Positions 15,639 to 24,957 of a stretch of 64,000 nt of DNA are shown here, one piece after another (the stretch's first letter is position 1; each line of letters begins with the position of its first letter). The notes below the pieces were generated by a model. It had not been told where the DNA came from. It ran no database searches and was given only the letters and a program-made list of their open reading frames with translations. Location: contig NZ_CP186694.1 of assembly GCF_049532965.1 (NCBI RefSeq), forward strand, positions 5,270,001 through 5,334,000, in the 5' to 3' direction. Source of the DNA: Roseateles sp049532965 (GTDB taxonomy: Bacteria; Pseudomonadota; Gammaproteobacteria; Burkholderiales; Burkholderiaceae_C). The position numbers were made by a program, and so were the translations under genes.

Positions 15639-17381
15639 ATGAAAGCCTCCCAGTTCTTCGTCTCCACGCTCAAGGAAGCCCCCGCCGACGCGGAAATCGT
15701 CAGCCACAAGCTCATGATGCGAGCCGGCATGATCAAGCGCCTGGGCGCGGGCATCTACAACTACATGCCGATGGGCCTGCGCGTGATCCGCAAGGTGGAG
15801 CACATCATTCGCAGCGAGATGAACCGCGCCGGGGCGATCGAGTTGCTGATGCCGGTCGTGCAACCCGCCGAGCTGTGGCAGGAGACCGGGCGCTTTGACA
15901 AGATGGGGCCCGAGTTGCTGCGCGTGAAGGACCGCCATGGGCGCGACTTCATCATCCAGCCGACGTCGGAAGAGGTCATCACCGACATTGCCCGCCAGGA
16001 ACTGCGCAGCTACAAGCAACTGCCGAAGAACTTCTATCACATCCAGACGAAGTTCCGGGACGAGCGTCGTCCCCGCTTCGGCGTGATGCGCGGGCGCGAG
16101 TTCACGATGAAGGATGCGTACTCGTTCGACCGCGACAAGGAAGCGGCCGGCCGCAGCTACGACAACATGTACACGGCCTACTGCCGGATCTTCGACCGCC
16201 TGGGCCTGCAGTACCGCGCGGTCGCGGCCGACACCGGCGCGATCGGCGGCGATCGCTCGCATGAGTTCCAGGTCATCGCGGAAACCGGCGAGGACGCGAT
16301 CATCTACTGCCCCACCAGCGACTACGCCGCCAACATCGAACTGGCCGAGGCGCTGCCGCTGATCGCGTCGCGAGCGGCGGCGACGCAGCCGCTGACGAAG
16401 ACGCCGACGCCCGGCAAGGCGACCTGCGCCGACGTGGCCGAGCTGTTGCAGCTGCCGCTGGAGCGGACGGTGAAATCGCTGGTGCTGGCGACGGATGAGC
16501 TCGACGAGCACGGCGCGATCGTCAAGACGCAGGTCTGGCTGCTGCTGGTCCGTGGCGATCATGAATTGAACGAAGTGAAGGCCGGCAAGCTCGACGGGCT
16601 GAAGGGCGGCTTCCGCTTCGCGACGGCGGCGGAGATCGATGCCCATTTCGGCTGCAAGCCCGGCTACCTGGGCCCGATCGGCCTGAAGCAGCCGGTGAAG
16701 GTCGTTGCCGACCGCACGGTGGCGCACATGGCCGACTTCGTCTGCGGCGCCAACGAGGCCGACTTCCACTTCACCGGCGCCAACTGGGGCCGCGACCTGC
16801 CCGAGCCGGATCTGGTCGCCGACATCCGCAACGTCGTCGAAGGCGATCCGTCGCCGGACGGCAAGGGCGTGCTGGCGATCCAGCGCGGCATCGAGGTCGG
16901 TCACGTCTTCTACCTCGGCACGAAGTATTCGGCCGCGATGGAAGCGACCTACCTCGACGAGAACGGCAAGCCCCAACTGATGGAGATGGGCTGCTACGGC
17001 ATTGGCGTGACCCGGATCCTGGGCGCGGCGATCGAGCAGAACCACGATGAGCGCGGGATCATCTGGCCGGAGGCCATCGCGCCGTTTACCGTGGTCGTCT
17101 GCCCCATCGGCATGGACCGCAATGAGGACGTGAAGTCCGCGGCCACCCGGCTGTACGAGGAATTGCTCGACCTGGGCATTGACGTGCTGCTGGACGATCG
17201 CGGCGAGCGCCCGGGCGCGATGTTCGCCGACTGGGAACTGGTCGGCGTGCCGCATCGCGTGGTGATCTCAGACCGCGGGCTGAAGGAAGGCCAGGTCGAG
17301 GTCCAGGGCCGCCGTGACGCGGCCGCGACGAAGCTCGCGCTGGCCGACGTGGTCGCGCACCTGAAGCAACGCCTGGCGTGA
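15639..17381 (+). CDS. proS: Prolyl-tRNA synthetase
   Basis: 580 aa, the bacterial-type ProRS length with the editing (INS) domain between catalytic motifs 2 and 3. The N-terminus MKASQFFVSTLKEAPADAE, motif 2 RDERRPRFGVMRGREF and motif 3 (GIGVTRILGAAIEQ) are present, as is a C-terminal anticodon-binding domain. ATG at 15639 fits the family. The stop overlaps the GTG start of the next gene. Confidence 0.97.
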   Translation: MKASQFFVSTLKEAPADAEIVSHKLMMRAGMIKRLGAGIYNYMPMGLRVIRKVEHIIRSEMNRAGAIELLMPVVQPAELWQETGRFDKMGPELLRVKDRHGRDFIIQPTSEEVITDIARQELRSYKQLPKNFYHIQTKFRDERRPRFGVMRGREFTMKDAYSFDRDKEAAGRSYDNMYTAYCRIFDRLGLQYRAVAADTGAIGGDRSHEFQVIAETGEDAIIYCPTSDYAANIELAEALPLIASRAAATQPLTKTPTPGKATCADVAELLQLPLERTVKSLVLATDELDEHGAIVKTQVWLLLVRGDHELNEVKAGKLDGLKGGFRFATAAEIDAHFGCKPGYLGPIGLKQPVKVVADRTVAHMADFVCGANEADFHFTGANWGRDLPEPDLVADIRNVVEGDPSPDGKGVLAIQRGIEVGHVFYLGTKYSAAMEATYLDENGKPQLMEMGCYGIGVTRILGAAIEQNHDERGIIWPEAIAPFTVVVCPIGMDRNEDVKSAATRLYEELLDLGIDVLLDDRGERPGAMFADWELVGVPHRVVISDRGLKEGQVEVQGRRDAAATKLALADVVAHLKQRLA

Positions 17382-18478
17382 GTCCGGCCCGTCCGCCGCA
17401 ACGCGTCGCGGCGGTGGACGCCCTGCGCGCGCTGGCGCTGCTGCCGGTGGTCGCCATCAACTGGGCCGGCTACCCGGCGTTGCCGGATGCCGGACCGCTC
17501 AGCCCGCCCTCGCCGTCGGGCGACGTCGCTGCCCAGGCGGTGTCCTGGTTCCTGCATGCACTGGTAGCGGGGAAGGGCATCTCGCTGCTCGCCTTCCTGT
17601 TCGGTTACAGCCAGGGGCTGTCGCAAACGCGCGGCGCGCAGGCGCTCGCGATGCGACGCAGGCGCCTGGGCAAGCTTCTGGTGCTGGGGCTGCTGCACGG
17701 CACGCTGCTCTACATGGGCGACATCCTGACCTTGTATGCCGTCGCCGGCTCCGTGCTGGCCCTCTGGGCCGGCCATTCGATGGCGCGACTGAAGCTCCGT
17801 TTGCGCGTGTTGGTGGCGCTGGAACTGGCGGTCGTCGCGTTCACGATCGTGCTGTCGGCGGTGCCGCTGGCGGGAGACCCCTCGGTGCCGCTGTCCGTGC
17901 CCGCGACCTGGGCCGACTGGACGCTGCGCAACGCCGGCCATTTCGTCAGCACCACGATCGCGTTCGTGCTGCTCGGCTTGCCGATTCCCTTGCTGCTGAT
18001 GACGGCCGGGATGATGGCGGCGCGTCTGCGCCTGTTCTCCCACCCGCGCTGGGAGCCCGCGCTCCACCGGTGGTCCCGTCGTTGGTTGTGGCCGGCGGTG
18101 GCGGTCAACGTGGCGTTCGCGGCGCTGCTCTGGCCGGGCCTGCGCGATGGCGACGTGTACGTCACCGGTCGCTATGCCATCTTCTATCTTTACCCGACGC
18201 TGTTGCTGCTCAGCGCCGCGGTCCCGGCGCTGGTGCTGCGCATGAAGCGCAATCCCCGCTGGTTGACGGCGCTCGCGCCGCTGGGGCGGCACACGCTGTC
18301 GCTGTACCTGCTCAGCTCGGTGCTGAGCTTCGCGTTGTTCAGCGGCGCGGGGCTGGCCTGGCAACCCGGCACCGTGCTCGCCGCCGGCCTGGCCTTGGCC
18401 TACTGGGCGGCCGGCCTGCTGATCGCGCAGGCGCTCGGAGCGCGACGTTTGCCGCTGGAACGCTGGCTGTCGCGCTGA
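17378..18478 (+). CDS. DUF418/YeiB-like multi-pass membrane protein
   Basis: 366 aa integral membrane protein with about 8-10 hydrophobic helices. VAAVDALRALALLPVVAINW at the N-terminus resembles the DxLRGxAL motif of DUF418/acyltransferase-3-like proteins, and a C-terminal GRHTLSLYLLSSVLS segment matches the DUF418 core. The function of these proteins is unknown; transport or acyl transfer has been suggested for relatives. The GTG start (17378) overlaps the proS stop as GTGA, indicating coupling. Confidence 0.75.
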   Translation: MSPARPPQRVAAVDALRALALLPVVAINWAGYPALPDAGPLSPPSPSGDVAAQAVSWFLHALVAGKGISLLAFLFGYSQGLSQTRGAQALAMRRRRLGKLLVLGLLHGTLLYMGDILTLYAVAGSVLALWAGHSMARLKLRLRVLVALELAVVAFTIVLSAVPLAGDPSVPLSVPATWADWTLRNAGHFVSTTIAFVLLGLPIPLLLMTAGMMAARLRLFSHPRWEPALHRWSRRWLWPAVAVNVAFAALLWPGLRDGDVYVTGRYAIFYLYPTLLLLSAAVPALVLRMKRNPRWLTALAPLGRHTLSLYLLSSVLSFALFSGAGLAWQPGTVLAAGLALAYWAAGLLIAQALGARRLPLERWLSR

Positions 18479-18547
18479 CGGCGGCCGTCGCCCCCGTTAT
18501 GCTCCCGCGCCTCTTCCCTTTGCTTGCCGACCCGCTCTCGCCCCTCG

Positions 18548-19204
18548 ATGAGCGCTGCCGCCGTGACTGATCCCCGCTTGCCCACGACCTCTTCGACCAC
18601 CCGTCGCGCGCTGCTGCTGGCAGGCGCCGGGGCTTGCCTGCCGAAGCTGGCGATGGCGGGTGCGCAGGTCGAGGAGCCGCTGGCGGATGCGGTCCGCTCG
18701 GCGTTGTCGGCTGCGATCGCGTCAGGCGCTCCGCCCAAGCCGCATTTCGACGCGATTGAGTCGCGCCTCGCGTACCTGCGCTGGCTCGGCGAAATGAGCG
18801 AGCGCATGAAGCGCAAGAAGAGCGAGACCCAGACGCGCATCGAGTTCCTCGAAACCGTCTGGTACGAGAGTGCCCGAGCCGGCCTGGAAACCGCGCTGGT
18901 ACTCGGCCTGATCCAGGTCGAAAGCGGCTTCCGCAAGTACGCGATCAGCGTCGCGGGCGCGCGCGGCTACATGCAGGTGATGCCGTTCTGGTCGCGGTTG
19001 ATCGGCGATGGACAGGCCTCCCGGCTCTTCCACATGCAGACCAACCTGCGCTTCGGCTGCGTGATCCTGCGCCACTACCTCGACATCGAGAAGGGCAACC
19101 TCTACCTGGCGCTCGGTCGGTACAACGGCAGCCGCGGCCGGCCGGAGTATCCCAACCTGGTCATGGGTGCGCGCCGCGCCTGGGTCATGCCTGGGCAGGC
19201 CTGA
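18548..19204 (+). CDS. Soluble lytic murein transglycosylase-like protein
   Basis: 218 aa. It has a TTRRALLLAGAGACL signal near residues 18-32 with a twin-arginine, then an SLT domain: LIQVESGFRKYAISVAGARGYMQVMPF carries the catalytic glutamate, and LRFGCVILRHYLD and LALGRYNGSRGRPEYP complete the fold. Such enzymes cleave peptidoglycan in the periplasm. I chose ATG at 18548; a TTG at 18524 would add eight residues. Its 3' end overlaps the ubiX 3' end by 20 bp in convergent orientation. Confidence 0.88.
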   Translation: MSAAAVTDPRLPTTSSTTRRALLLAGAGACLPKLAMAGAQVEEPLADAVRSALSAAIASGAPPKPHFDAIESRLAYLRWLGEMSERMKRKKSETQTRIEFLETVWYESARAGLETALVLGLIQVESGFRKYAISVAGARGYMQVMPFWSRLIGDGQASRLFHMQTNLRFGCVILRHYLDIEKGNLYLALGRYNGSRGRPEYPNLVMGARRAWVMPGQA

Positions 19205-19781
19205 GCCCCTGCCACGCTTGCGGGCTGGCACCGGGAAGCTGGGCCAGTTCGAGCACCCGCTCGACGGTTTCGGCCACCATCTCGTCGATCGAGACCGGAC
19301 GCAGGTACAGCGCCGGCAGCGGCGGAAAGACGATCCCGCCCATCTCGGTCACGGCCGTCATGTTGCGCAAGTGGGCCAGGTTGAACGGCGTCTCGCGCAC
19401 CATCAGGATCAGCCGGCGGCGCTCCTTGAGCGTGACGTCGGCGGCGCGGGTCATGAGGTTGTCGGACAGGCCGTGCGCGATCGACGCCAGCGTACGCATC
19501 GAACACGGCGCGATCACCATCGCGGCAGTCCGGAAGCTGCCGCTGGCGAGACAGGCGCCGATGTCGCCCGGGGCGTAGGCGAGGTCGGCCTCGCGCTCGA
19601 TCGCTTCGCGGGAGAGTCCCAGTTCGTGGTGCGCGTTGAGCACGCCCGCGGGGCTGAGGACCAGGTGGGTTTCCGCGCCGATCGCGCGGGCGCGGCGCAG
19701 CAATTGCAGCCCGTAGGCCGCGCCCGTCGCGCCGGTGATGCCGACGATCAGACGCGGCCGCTGCGCCGCCTCGGCCGTCAT
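19185..19781 (-). CDS. ubiX: Flavin prenyltransferase UbiX
   Basis: 198 aa. Makes prenylated FMN for the UbiD decarboxylase of ubiquinone synthesis. RLIVGITGATGAAYG at the N-terminus, IAPCSMRTLASIAHG, and RETPFNLAHLRNM are hallmark motifs. The start codon shares one base with the stop of grxD (TGATG), so translation is coupled. It pairs functionally with ispB at 10-11 kb. Confidence 0.95.
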   Translation of the reverse strand: MTAEAAQRPRLIVGITGATGAAYGLQLLRRARAIGAETHLVLSPAGVLNAHHELGLSREAIEREADLAYAPGDIGACLASGSFRTAAMVIAPCSMRTLASIAHGLSDNLMTRAADVTLKERRRLILMVRETPFNLAHLRNMTAVTEMGGIVFPPLPALYLRPVSIDEMVAETVERVLELAQLPGASPQAWQGLRPAQA

Positions 19782-20095
19782 CAGGCCTTGGCCAGCAGCT
19801 GCTGCAGCTCGCCGCTCTCGTACATCTCCATCATGATGTCGGAGCCGCCGACGAACTCGCCGTCGATGTAGAGCTGCGGAATGGTCGGCCAGTTGGCGTA
19901 TTCCTTGATGCCCTGGCGGACAGCCTCGTCCTCCAGCACGTTGAAGGTCTTCAGTTCCGTGGCGCCGCTGGCCTTCAGGATCTGGATCGCGCGGCCGGAG
20001 AAGCCGCACATCGGGAACTGGGCCGTGCCCTTCATGAAAAGCATGACGCGGTTGCCCTTGACCAGGTCGTCGATGCGTTGCTGAACGTCGCTCAT
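19781..20095 (-). CDS. grxD: Monothiol glutaredoxin (Grx4/GrxD)
   Basis: 104 aa. The active site CGFS (in MKGTAQFPMCGFSGRA) and WPTIPQLYIDGEFVGGSDI identify the monothiol class that binds Fe-S clusters and hands them on. It lies immediately upstream of ubiX in the hemA-prfA-prmC-grxD neighbourhood conserved in betaproteobacteria. Confidence 0.96.
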   Translation of the reverse strand: MSDVQQRIDDLVKGNRVMLFMKGTAQFPMCGFSGRAIQILKASGATELKTFNVLEDEAVRQGIKEYANWPTIPQLYIDGEFVGGSDIMMEMYESGELQQLLAKA

Positions 20096-20331
20096 GGCGG
20101 AATCCTCTGAATGCTGAAGCGGGAATGGCGTGTGCGGGGTCGCGGCAGTTTTCGTTCCGGGCCCTGGCGGGCGGCGCGTCACGCGACCGGCGATTATCGG
20201 CCAGCGCGCGAACCGGCGTGCGCACACGGGCAAGGAGGCTTGGCCGGGCACCAGTGCTCCCGAGGAACGCGCTCATTGCACGGACCATGGCCCCTTCGCG
20301 CGCGGCCGTTCGTCGATCCGGCGCGGGCTCG

Positions 20332-20949
20332 TCAGAAGCTGTAGCTGACGCCGAACTGGACGATCGGCTTGTAGCGGAGGTCCTGGGACAGCTCCGCCTG
20401 CGGGGCGCTGTTGCCCAGCCGCAGGCCCGAGGCGCCGCCGCCGATCATGCCGACGTCGGCGCTGAATCCCCAGCCGCCGCGCAGCGAGTAGCTGGTGTAG
20501 CCGACGCCCACGTACGACAGCGACAGGTTGGGCTCCCGCTCCGGTCCGTTCAGCAGGCTCAGGCTGCGCGATCCGGCCGACAGGGACGGGGTGACCGTCG
20601 CTCCGCGGCCGAGCGCGAGACCGGAACTGCTCTGCAGCAGCGACATCGGACCCAGCATCAGGCCGCCCGTGGCGCGCAGGCCGCCGCGCGTGCCGGCACC
20701 CAGGCCGGAACCGGTCAGGTAGTAGTCCGCCAACAGATTGGCGCTCAACAGCCGGCTGCCGCGGCGCGCGTCGAAGCTCTGGCTGCCGTCGTCCTGGCTC
20801 TGGCTCAACTGCAGCCGAGCCTGCCAGCTCGTGAACGCGTTCGGATTCGGCTTCAGTTGCAGGCCCTGCTGGGCCAGCGCGGTTCCAGCCATGCAGACAC
20901 TGCCGGCCAGGACCACGGCAAGGCGCAGGAGCAAGGGGGCGGCGCGCAT
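20332..20949 (-). CDS. Predicted outer-membrane beta-barrel protein
   Basis: 205 aa, not recognised as a named gene. A signal peptide (MRAAPLLLRLAVVLAGSVCMAGTALAQ) is followed by alternating polar/hydrophobic strands and a C-terminal aromatic (QFGVSYSF), the usual recognition signal of the BAM complex. The middle (SGLGAGTRGGLRATGGLMLG...) is Gly/Ser/Leu-rich like small barrels. It sits between prmC and grxD. Function unknown. Confidence 0.7.
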   Translation of the reverse strand: MRAAPLLLRLAVVLAGSVCMAGTALAQQGLQLKPNPNAFTSWQARLQLSQSQDDGSQSFDARRGSRLLSANLLADYYLTGSGLGAGTRGGLRATGGLMLGPMSLLQSSSGLALGRGATVTPSLSAGSRSLSLLNGPEREPNLSLSYVGVGYTSYSLRGGWGFSADVGMIGGGASGLRLGNSAPQAELSQDLRYKPIVQFGVSYSF

Positions 20950-21165
20950 GACAGGTCTCCCAGACTGACGACAACACCCGCTCGGTCGTGACTCGGAACG
21001 GGCACCAGGTGAGACGATGCTACGCCCGGCAAAGAGACCGCGCCAGATCGAGGTGAGGGGGTTTCCGGGCACTGTTGCGGATTCCCGGCGCGGATTCCCG
21101 CAGTGTGGAAACAGTGTGTATGCGGGAGGGCTTTCTTCACGCGCCCGCCTTCCGGAGCGCGGTGT

Positions 21166-22011
21166 TCAGGCGGGCCAGCGGCCCCCCGTCGCACGAGGCT
21201 GGCCGCCAAGGTCACGGCGGGTGTCGATGTCGGCGAAGCCGCGCTCGCGGAGCAGGGCGGTCACCGCATCGGCCTGGTCCCAGCCGTGCTCCAGCAGCAG
21301 CCAGCCATCCGGGCGCAGCCAGTGCGGCGCGCCATCGATCAGATGGCGGAGGTCGGCCAGGCCGTCACCCTCGGGGGTCAGCGCCATGCGGGGCTCGTGT
21401 TTCAGGGCGTCGAGGTGGTGATCGTCCCCAGCCACGTACGGCGGGTTACTGACGATCAGGTCGAAAGGCACTTGACCCGCGAGCGCTTCGTACCAACTGC
21501 CCAGGTGGCCATCGACAGGCAGGTTCAGCCGGCTGGCGTTGTCGAGCGCCACGGCCAGCGCGCCGGGGCTGGCATCGACCATCCGCACGTCCGCGTCCGG
21601 CCGGCGCGACTTGATGGCCAACGCGATGGCCCCAGTGCCGGTTCCGAGGTCGACCACCCGCGGCGCGCGCGGTCCGTCCAGGCGCTCCAGCGCCCACTCG
21701 ACGAGCACCTCGGTGTCGGGGCGCGGGATCAGCGTGTCCGGCGTGACGCGCAGCGTCAGTCCGAAGAACTCCTTCTCGCCGGTCAGGTAGGCCAGGGGCA
21801 TCCCGTCGAGACGCCGCCCCAGCCAATGATGGAAGCGATCCTCCACCGCAGTCTCAAGGGCGTCCGTGTCGTGCGCGATGAGCCACGCGCGCGAAACGCC
21901 GAGCAGCGCCTGCAGCAGGTACTGCGCCTCGGCGCGGGTCAGGCCCGCCGCGATCGCGGCGCGCTCGGCGCCGGCGAAGGTCAGCGGTACGGCCGCCGCG
22001 GTCCCGCTCAT
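21166..22011 (-). CDS. prmC: Release factor glutamine methyltransferase
   Basis: 281 aa. Methylates the GGQ glutamine of release factors. An N-terminal helical domain is followed by the SAM-binding VVDLGTGTGAIALAIK and the catalytic NPPY (LIVSNPPYVAGDD). GTG/ATG context: ATG at 22011 overlaps the prfA stop (ATGA), coupling the enzyme to its substrate gene. Confidence 0.96.
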   Translation of the reverse strand: MSGTAAAVPLTFAGAERAAIAAGLTRAEAQYLLQALLGVSRAWLIAHDTDALETAVEDRFHHWLGRRLDGMPLAYLTGEKEFFGLTLRVTPDTLIPRPDTEVLVEWALERLDGPRAPRVVDLGTGTGAIALAIKSRRPDADVRMVDASPGALAVALDNASRLNLPVDGHLGSWYEALAGQVPFDLIVSNPPYVAGDDHHLDALKHEPRMALTPEGDGLADLRHLIDGAPHWLRPDGWLLLEHGWDQADAVTALLRERGFADIDTRRDLGGQPRATGGRWPA

Positions 22012-23099
22012 GCCGGCCCGCCTTCCAGCGCGGCCAGCTGTTCCGCCGCCTGCGCCTGCTGCAGGCCCTGGAGCACGTCCGCGAGATCGCCGTCCATGAT
22101 GGCGCCGAGCTTGTAGAGCGTCAGATTGATGCGGTGATCCGTCAGCCGGCCTTGCGGGAAGTTGTAGGTGCGGATGCGGTCGCTGCGGTCGCCGCTGCCG
22201 ATCAGGCTCTTGCGCTGCGCCGCTTCCTTGGCGGCGCGCTCGCTGCGGTCCTTCTCCCGCAGCCGCGCCGCAAGCACCGCCATGGCCTTGGCCTTGTTGC
22301 GGTGCTGGCTGCGGTCGTCCTGGCACTCGGCGACCAGGCCCGTCGGCAGATGGGTGATGCGGATGGCGCTGTCGGTCTTGTTGACGTGCTGACCGCCCGC
22401 GCCGCTGGCGCGGAAGGTGTCGATGCGCAGTTCGGCGGGATTGAGCTGGATCTCCTCGGCCTCGTCGGGCTCGGGCATCACCGCGACCGTGCAGGCGCTG
22501 GTGTGGATGCGCCCCTGCGATTCGGTGGCCGGGACCCGCTGCACGCGGTGGCCACCCGATTCGAACTTCAATTGCCCGTAGACGCCGTCGCCGTCCAGCC
22601 GCAGCACGATTTCCTTGTAACCCCCCAGGTCCGACTCGTTGGCCGACAGCACCTCGCAGCGCCAGCCCTGGTCCTCCGCGAAGCGGGTGTACATGCGGGT
22701 CAGGTCGGCTGCGAACAGCGCGGATTCGTCGCCCCCGGTGCCAGCGCGGATCTCCAGGAACGCGGGCCGGTCGTCGTCCGGGTCCTTCGGAATCAACGCC
22801 AGCTGGAGTTCCTGATCGAGCTGCTCGAGATCAGCCTGCGCCGAATCGATCTCTTCGCGCGCCATCTCCGCCATCTCGCTGTCCCCGCTGTCGAGCAGTT
22901 CGCGCGCGGCGGCCAGGTCCTGCTCGCGCTGGACGTAGCGCCGGTAGCGCTCGACCAGCGAGGCGACCTCGGCCTGTTCCCGGGTGAGCGCGCGGTAGCG
23001 CTTCATGTCGGCGGCGACGCTGCCGTCGGCGAGCGTGGTGTCGAGTTCAGCCAGCCGGAAGCCGAGGCGGTCAAACTGCTGGCGCAGGGCGTCTTTCAT
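22008..23099 (-). CDS. prfA: Peptide chain release factor 1
   Basis: 363 aa. Terminates translation at UAA and UAG. It has the GGQ peptide-release motif (GAGGQHVNKTDSAIRITH), and the codon-recognition segment follows the PAT (here VPATESQGRIHTS) pattern. ATG at 23099 gives the family's MKDALRQQFDRLG-type N-terminus. Middle gene of hemA-prfA-prmC. Confidence 0.97.
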   Translation of the reverse strand: MKDALRQQFDRLGFRLAELDTTLADGSVAADMKRYRALTREQAEVASLVERYRRYVQREQDLAAARELLDSGDSEMAEMAREEIDSAQADLEQLDQELQLALIPKDPDDDRPAFLEIRAGTGGDESALFAADLTRMYTRFAEDQGWRCEVLSANESDLGGYKEIVLRLDGDGVYGQLKFESGGHRVQRVPATESQGRIHTSACTVAVMPEPDEAEEIQLNPAELRIDTFRASGAGGQHVNKTDSAIRITHLPTGLVAECQDDRSQHRNKAKAMAVLAARLREKDRSERAAKEAAQRKSLIGSGDRSDRIRTYNFPQGRLTDHRINLTLYKLGAIMDGDLADVLQGLQQAQAAEQLAALEGGPA

Positions 23100-23211
23100 G
23101 CGGAGGGGGAAGAGCGGGTCGGGACGATGGCGGCGGTCGAGCGACCGCGAGCAGCCGGGAAGGACGGCAGCGCCCGGCATCTGTGGCGCTGCGGGGCGAG
23201 GACGATCGCCG

Positions 23212-24534
23212 CTACGAATCCGCGTCGTCGCCGAGGGTGTCCGGGCGCAGGCCGGGGGATTTCGGACTGCCGCGAAGGAAGAGTCTCGACACGGTCTGCG
23301 CCATCTGCAGGCGCTGTTCGCCGTCGCTGCCGTTGAGTTCCGCCATCGCGCCGTGCAGCATCTTCTGCGTCAGGCCACGGGCGAGCGCGTCCAGCACGCT
23401 GTCGACGTCCTCGCCCTTGGCCAGGCGCTTGCGGGCGCGCTGCAGTTCAGCTTCCCGCCAACTGTCGGCCTGCTGATGCAGGGCCTGGATCAGCGGCACG
23501 GCGTGCCGCTGGCCGAGCCAGTGGACGAAGCTCTGGACGCCCGTCTCGATGATGGCCTCGGCCTGCTGGACCGCGGCCTGGCGCTTTTCGCCGGCCGTCT
23601 GGACCAGTTGGGAGAGGTCGTCCACGGTGTAGAGGTAGACGTCGTCCAGTTGCGCCACTTCCTGCTCGATGTCGCGCGGGACGGCCAGGTCCACCATGAA
23701 CATCGGCTTGTGGCGGCGCTTCTTCAGCGCGCGCTCCACGGCGCCCAGGCCGATGAGAGGCAGGCTGGAGGCGGTGCAGGAGATGACCGCGTCGAATTCA
23801 TGCAGGCGGCCCGGCAGGTCGGCAAGCCGGAAGGCCTCCGCGCCGAGGTGGCTGGCGAGCTTCTCGCCGCGCTCCAGGGTCCGGTTCGCGACGGAGATCG
23901 ACTTCGGTCCCTTGGCCGCGAAATGCGTGCCCACCAGCTCGATCATTTCTCCGGCACCGACCAGCAGGACGCGGATATCGGCGAGGTTCTCGAACAGCTG
24001 CGCAGCCAGTCGCACCGAGGCCGCGGCCATGCTGATCGAGTGGCTGCCGATCTCGGTGGAGCTGCGGACTTCCTTGGCCACCGAGAAACTGCGCTGGAAC
24101 AGCTGATGCAGCGTCGTGCCCAGCGTGCCGGCCTGATCGGCTTCGCGGACGGCCTGCTTCAGCTGGCCCAGGATCTGCGGCTCGCCCAGCACCATCGAAT
24201 CCAGCCCGCTGGCGACGCGGAAGGCGTGCCGCGCCGCGGCGCCGCCCTCGACGACATACGAATGGTCCATCAGCGTCGCGCTGCCGACTCCGCCGACCTG
24301 CGCCAGCCAGTCGACGGCGGGGCGGACCATGTCGGCGTCGCCGGCGACGTAGAGCTCGGTGCGGTTGCAGGTGGAGAGGATGGCGGCTTCGGCGGCGGCG
24401 CGGCGGCGGCCGGTGCCGATCTGGTCCTGGAAGCGCAGCAGCGTCGGGGCCAGTTGCTCGAGCGTGAACGCGAAACGTCCGCGCAGATCGAGCGGCGCGG
24501 ACGTGTGGTTCAGACCGAGGGCGAAAACGGACAT
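23212..24534 (-). CDS. hemA: Glutamyl-tRNA reductase
   Basis: 440 aa. First committed step of tetrapyrrole synthesis by the C5 pathway. LGLNHTSAPLDLRGRFAF and the catalytic-cysteine motif ILSTCNRTELY are at the N-terminus, followed by an NADPH domain (VLLVGAGEMIELVG) and a helical dimerisation domain. ATG at 24534 fits the family. Downstream prfA is separated by 112 bp. Confidence 0.97.
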   Translation of the reverse strand: MSVFALGLNHTSAPLDLRGRFAFTLEQLAPTLLRFQDQIGTGRRRAAAEAAILSTCNRTELYVAGDADMVRPAVDWLAQVGGVGSATLMDHSYVVEGGAAARHAFRVASGLDSMVLGEPQILGQLKQAVREADQAGTLGTTLHQLFQRSFSVAKEVRSSTEIGSHSISMAAASVRLAAQLFENLADIRVLLVGAGEMIELVGTHFAAKGPKSISVANRTLERGEKLASHLGAEAFRLADLPGRLHEFDAVISCTASSLPLIGLGAVERALKKRRHKPMFMVDLAVPRDIEQEVAQLDDVYLYTVDDLSQLVQTAGEKRQAAVQQAEAIIETGVQSFVHWLGQRHAVPLIQALHQQADSWREAELQRARKRLAKGEDVDSVLDALARGLTQKMLHGAMAELNGSDGEQRLQMAQTVSRLFLRGSPKSPGLRPDTLGDDADS

Positions 24535-24684
24535 GGGCGCGATTATAAAATTCCGCCCCGGTCCGTGCGGCGCACGGGCATTGGCGGCGCGTTCATCGTC
24601 CGGGGAAGCGTCAAGAATGATGCTTCCGTCATGCTTTCGTCGCGCCTTCCTTGATTTTTTCCTCTGCCCGGAGCGAACCCCCTC

Positions 24685-24957
24685 GTGGATCCACTTGACG
24701 CCGTCTGGCACCTCGGCAACCTGTTCCTGCCCGCCTGGGGCGTCGCCGCGCTGATGGCGGTGGCGCTGAAGCTGATCTGGCGGGAGGCCGTGTCCGGCAT
24801 GTCATGGCGCACGCTGGCGCTCTGGGGCGGGCTGGGCGGGACGCTGGGCGTCGCCGCCGCGCTGATGCTGACCGGCGGCGACGGCACCATGGCCGGGTAC
24901 GGGCTGATGCTGCTGGGCGTCACCGCTGCCCAGTGGGGCGTCAGCTGGAAGCGCTGA
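24685..24957 (+). CDS. Small conserved membrane protein (unknown)
   Basis: 90 aa from a GTG at 24685 (MDPLDAVWHLGNLFLPAWGV). Three hydrophobic segments (about residues 13-31, 41-61 and 66-83) with a cytoplasmic-type WKR end. I do not recognise a named family. It is divergent from hemA, with its stop abutting the convergent miaB stop. The coding pattern is good, but function is unknown. Confidence 0.65.
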   Translation: MDPLDAVWHLGNLFLPAWGVAALMAVALKLIWREAVSGMSWRTLALWGGLGGTLGVAAALMLTGGDGTMAGYGLMLLGVTAAQWGVSWKR

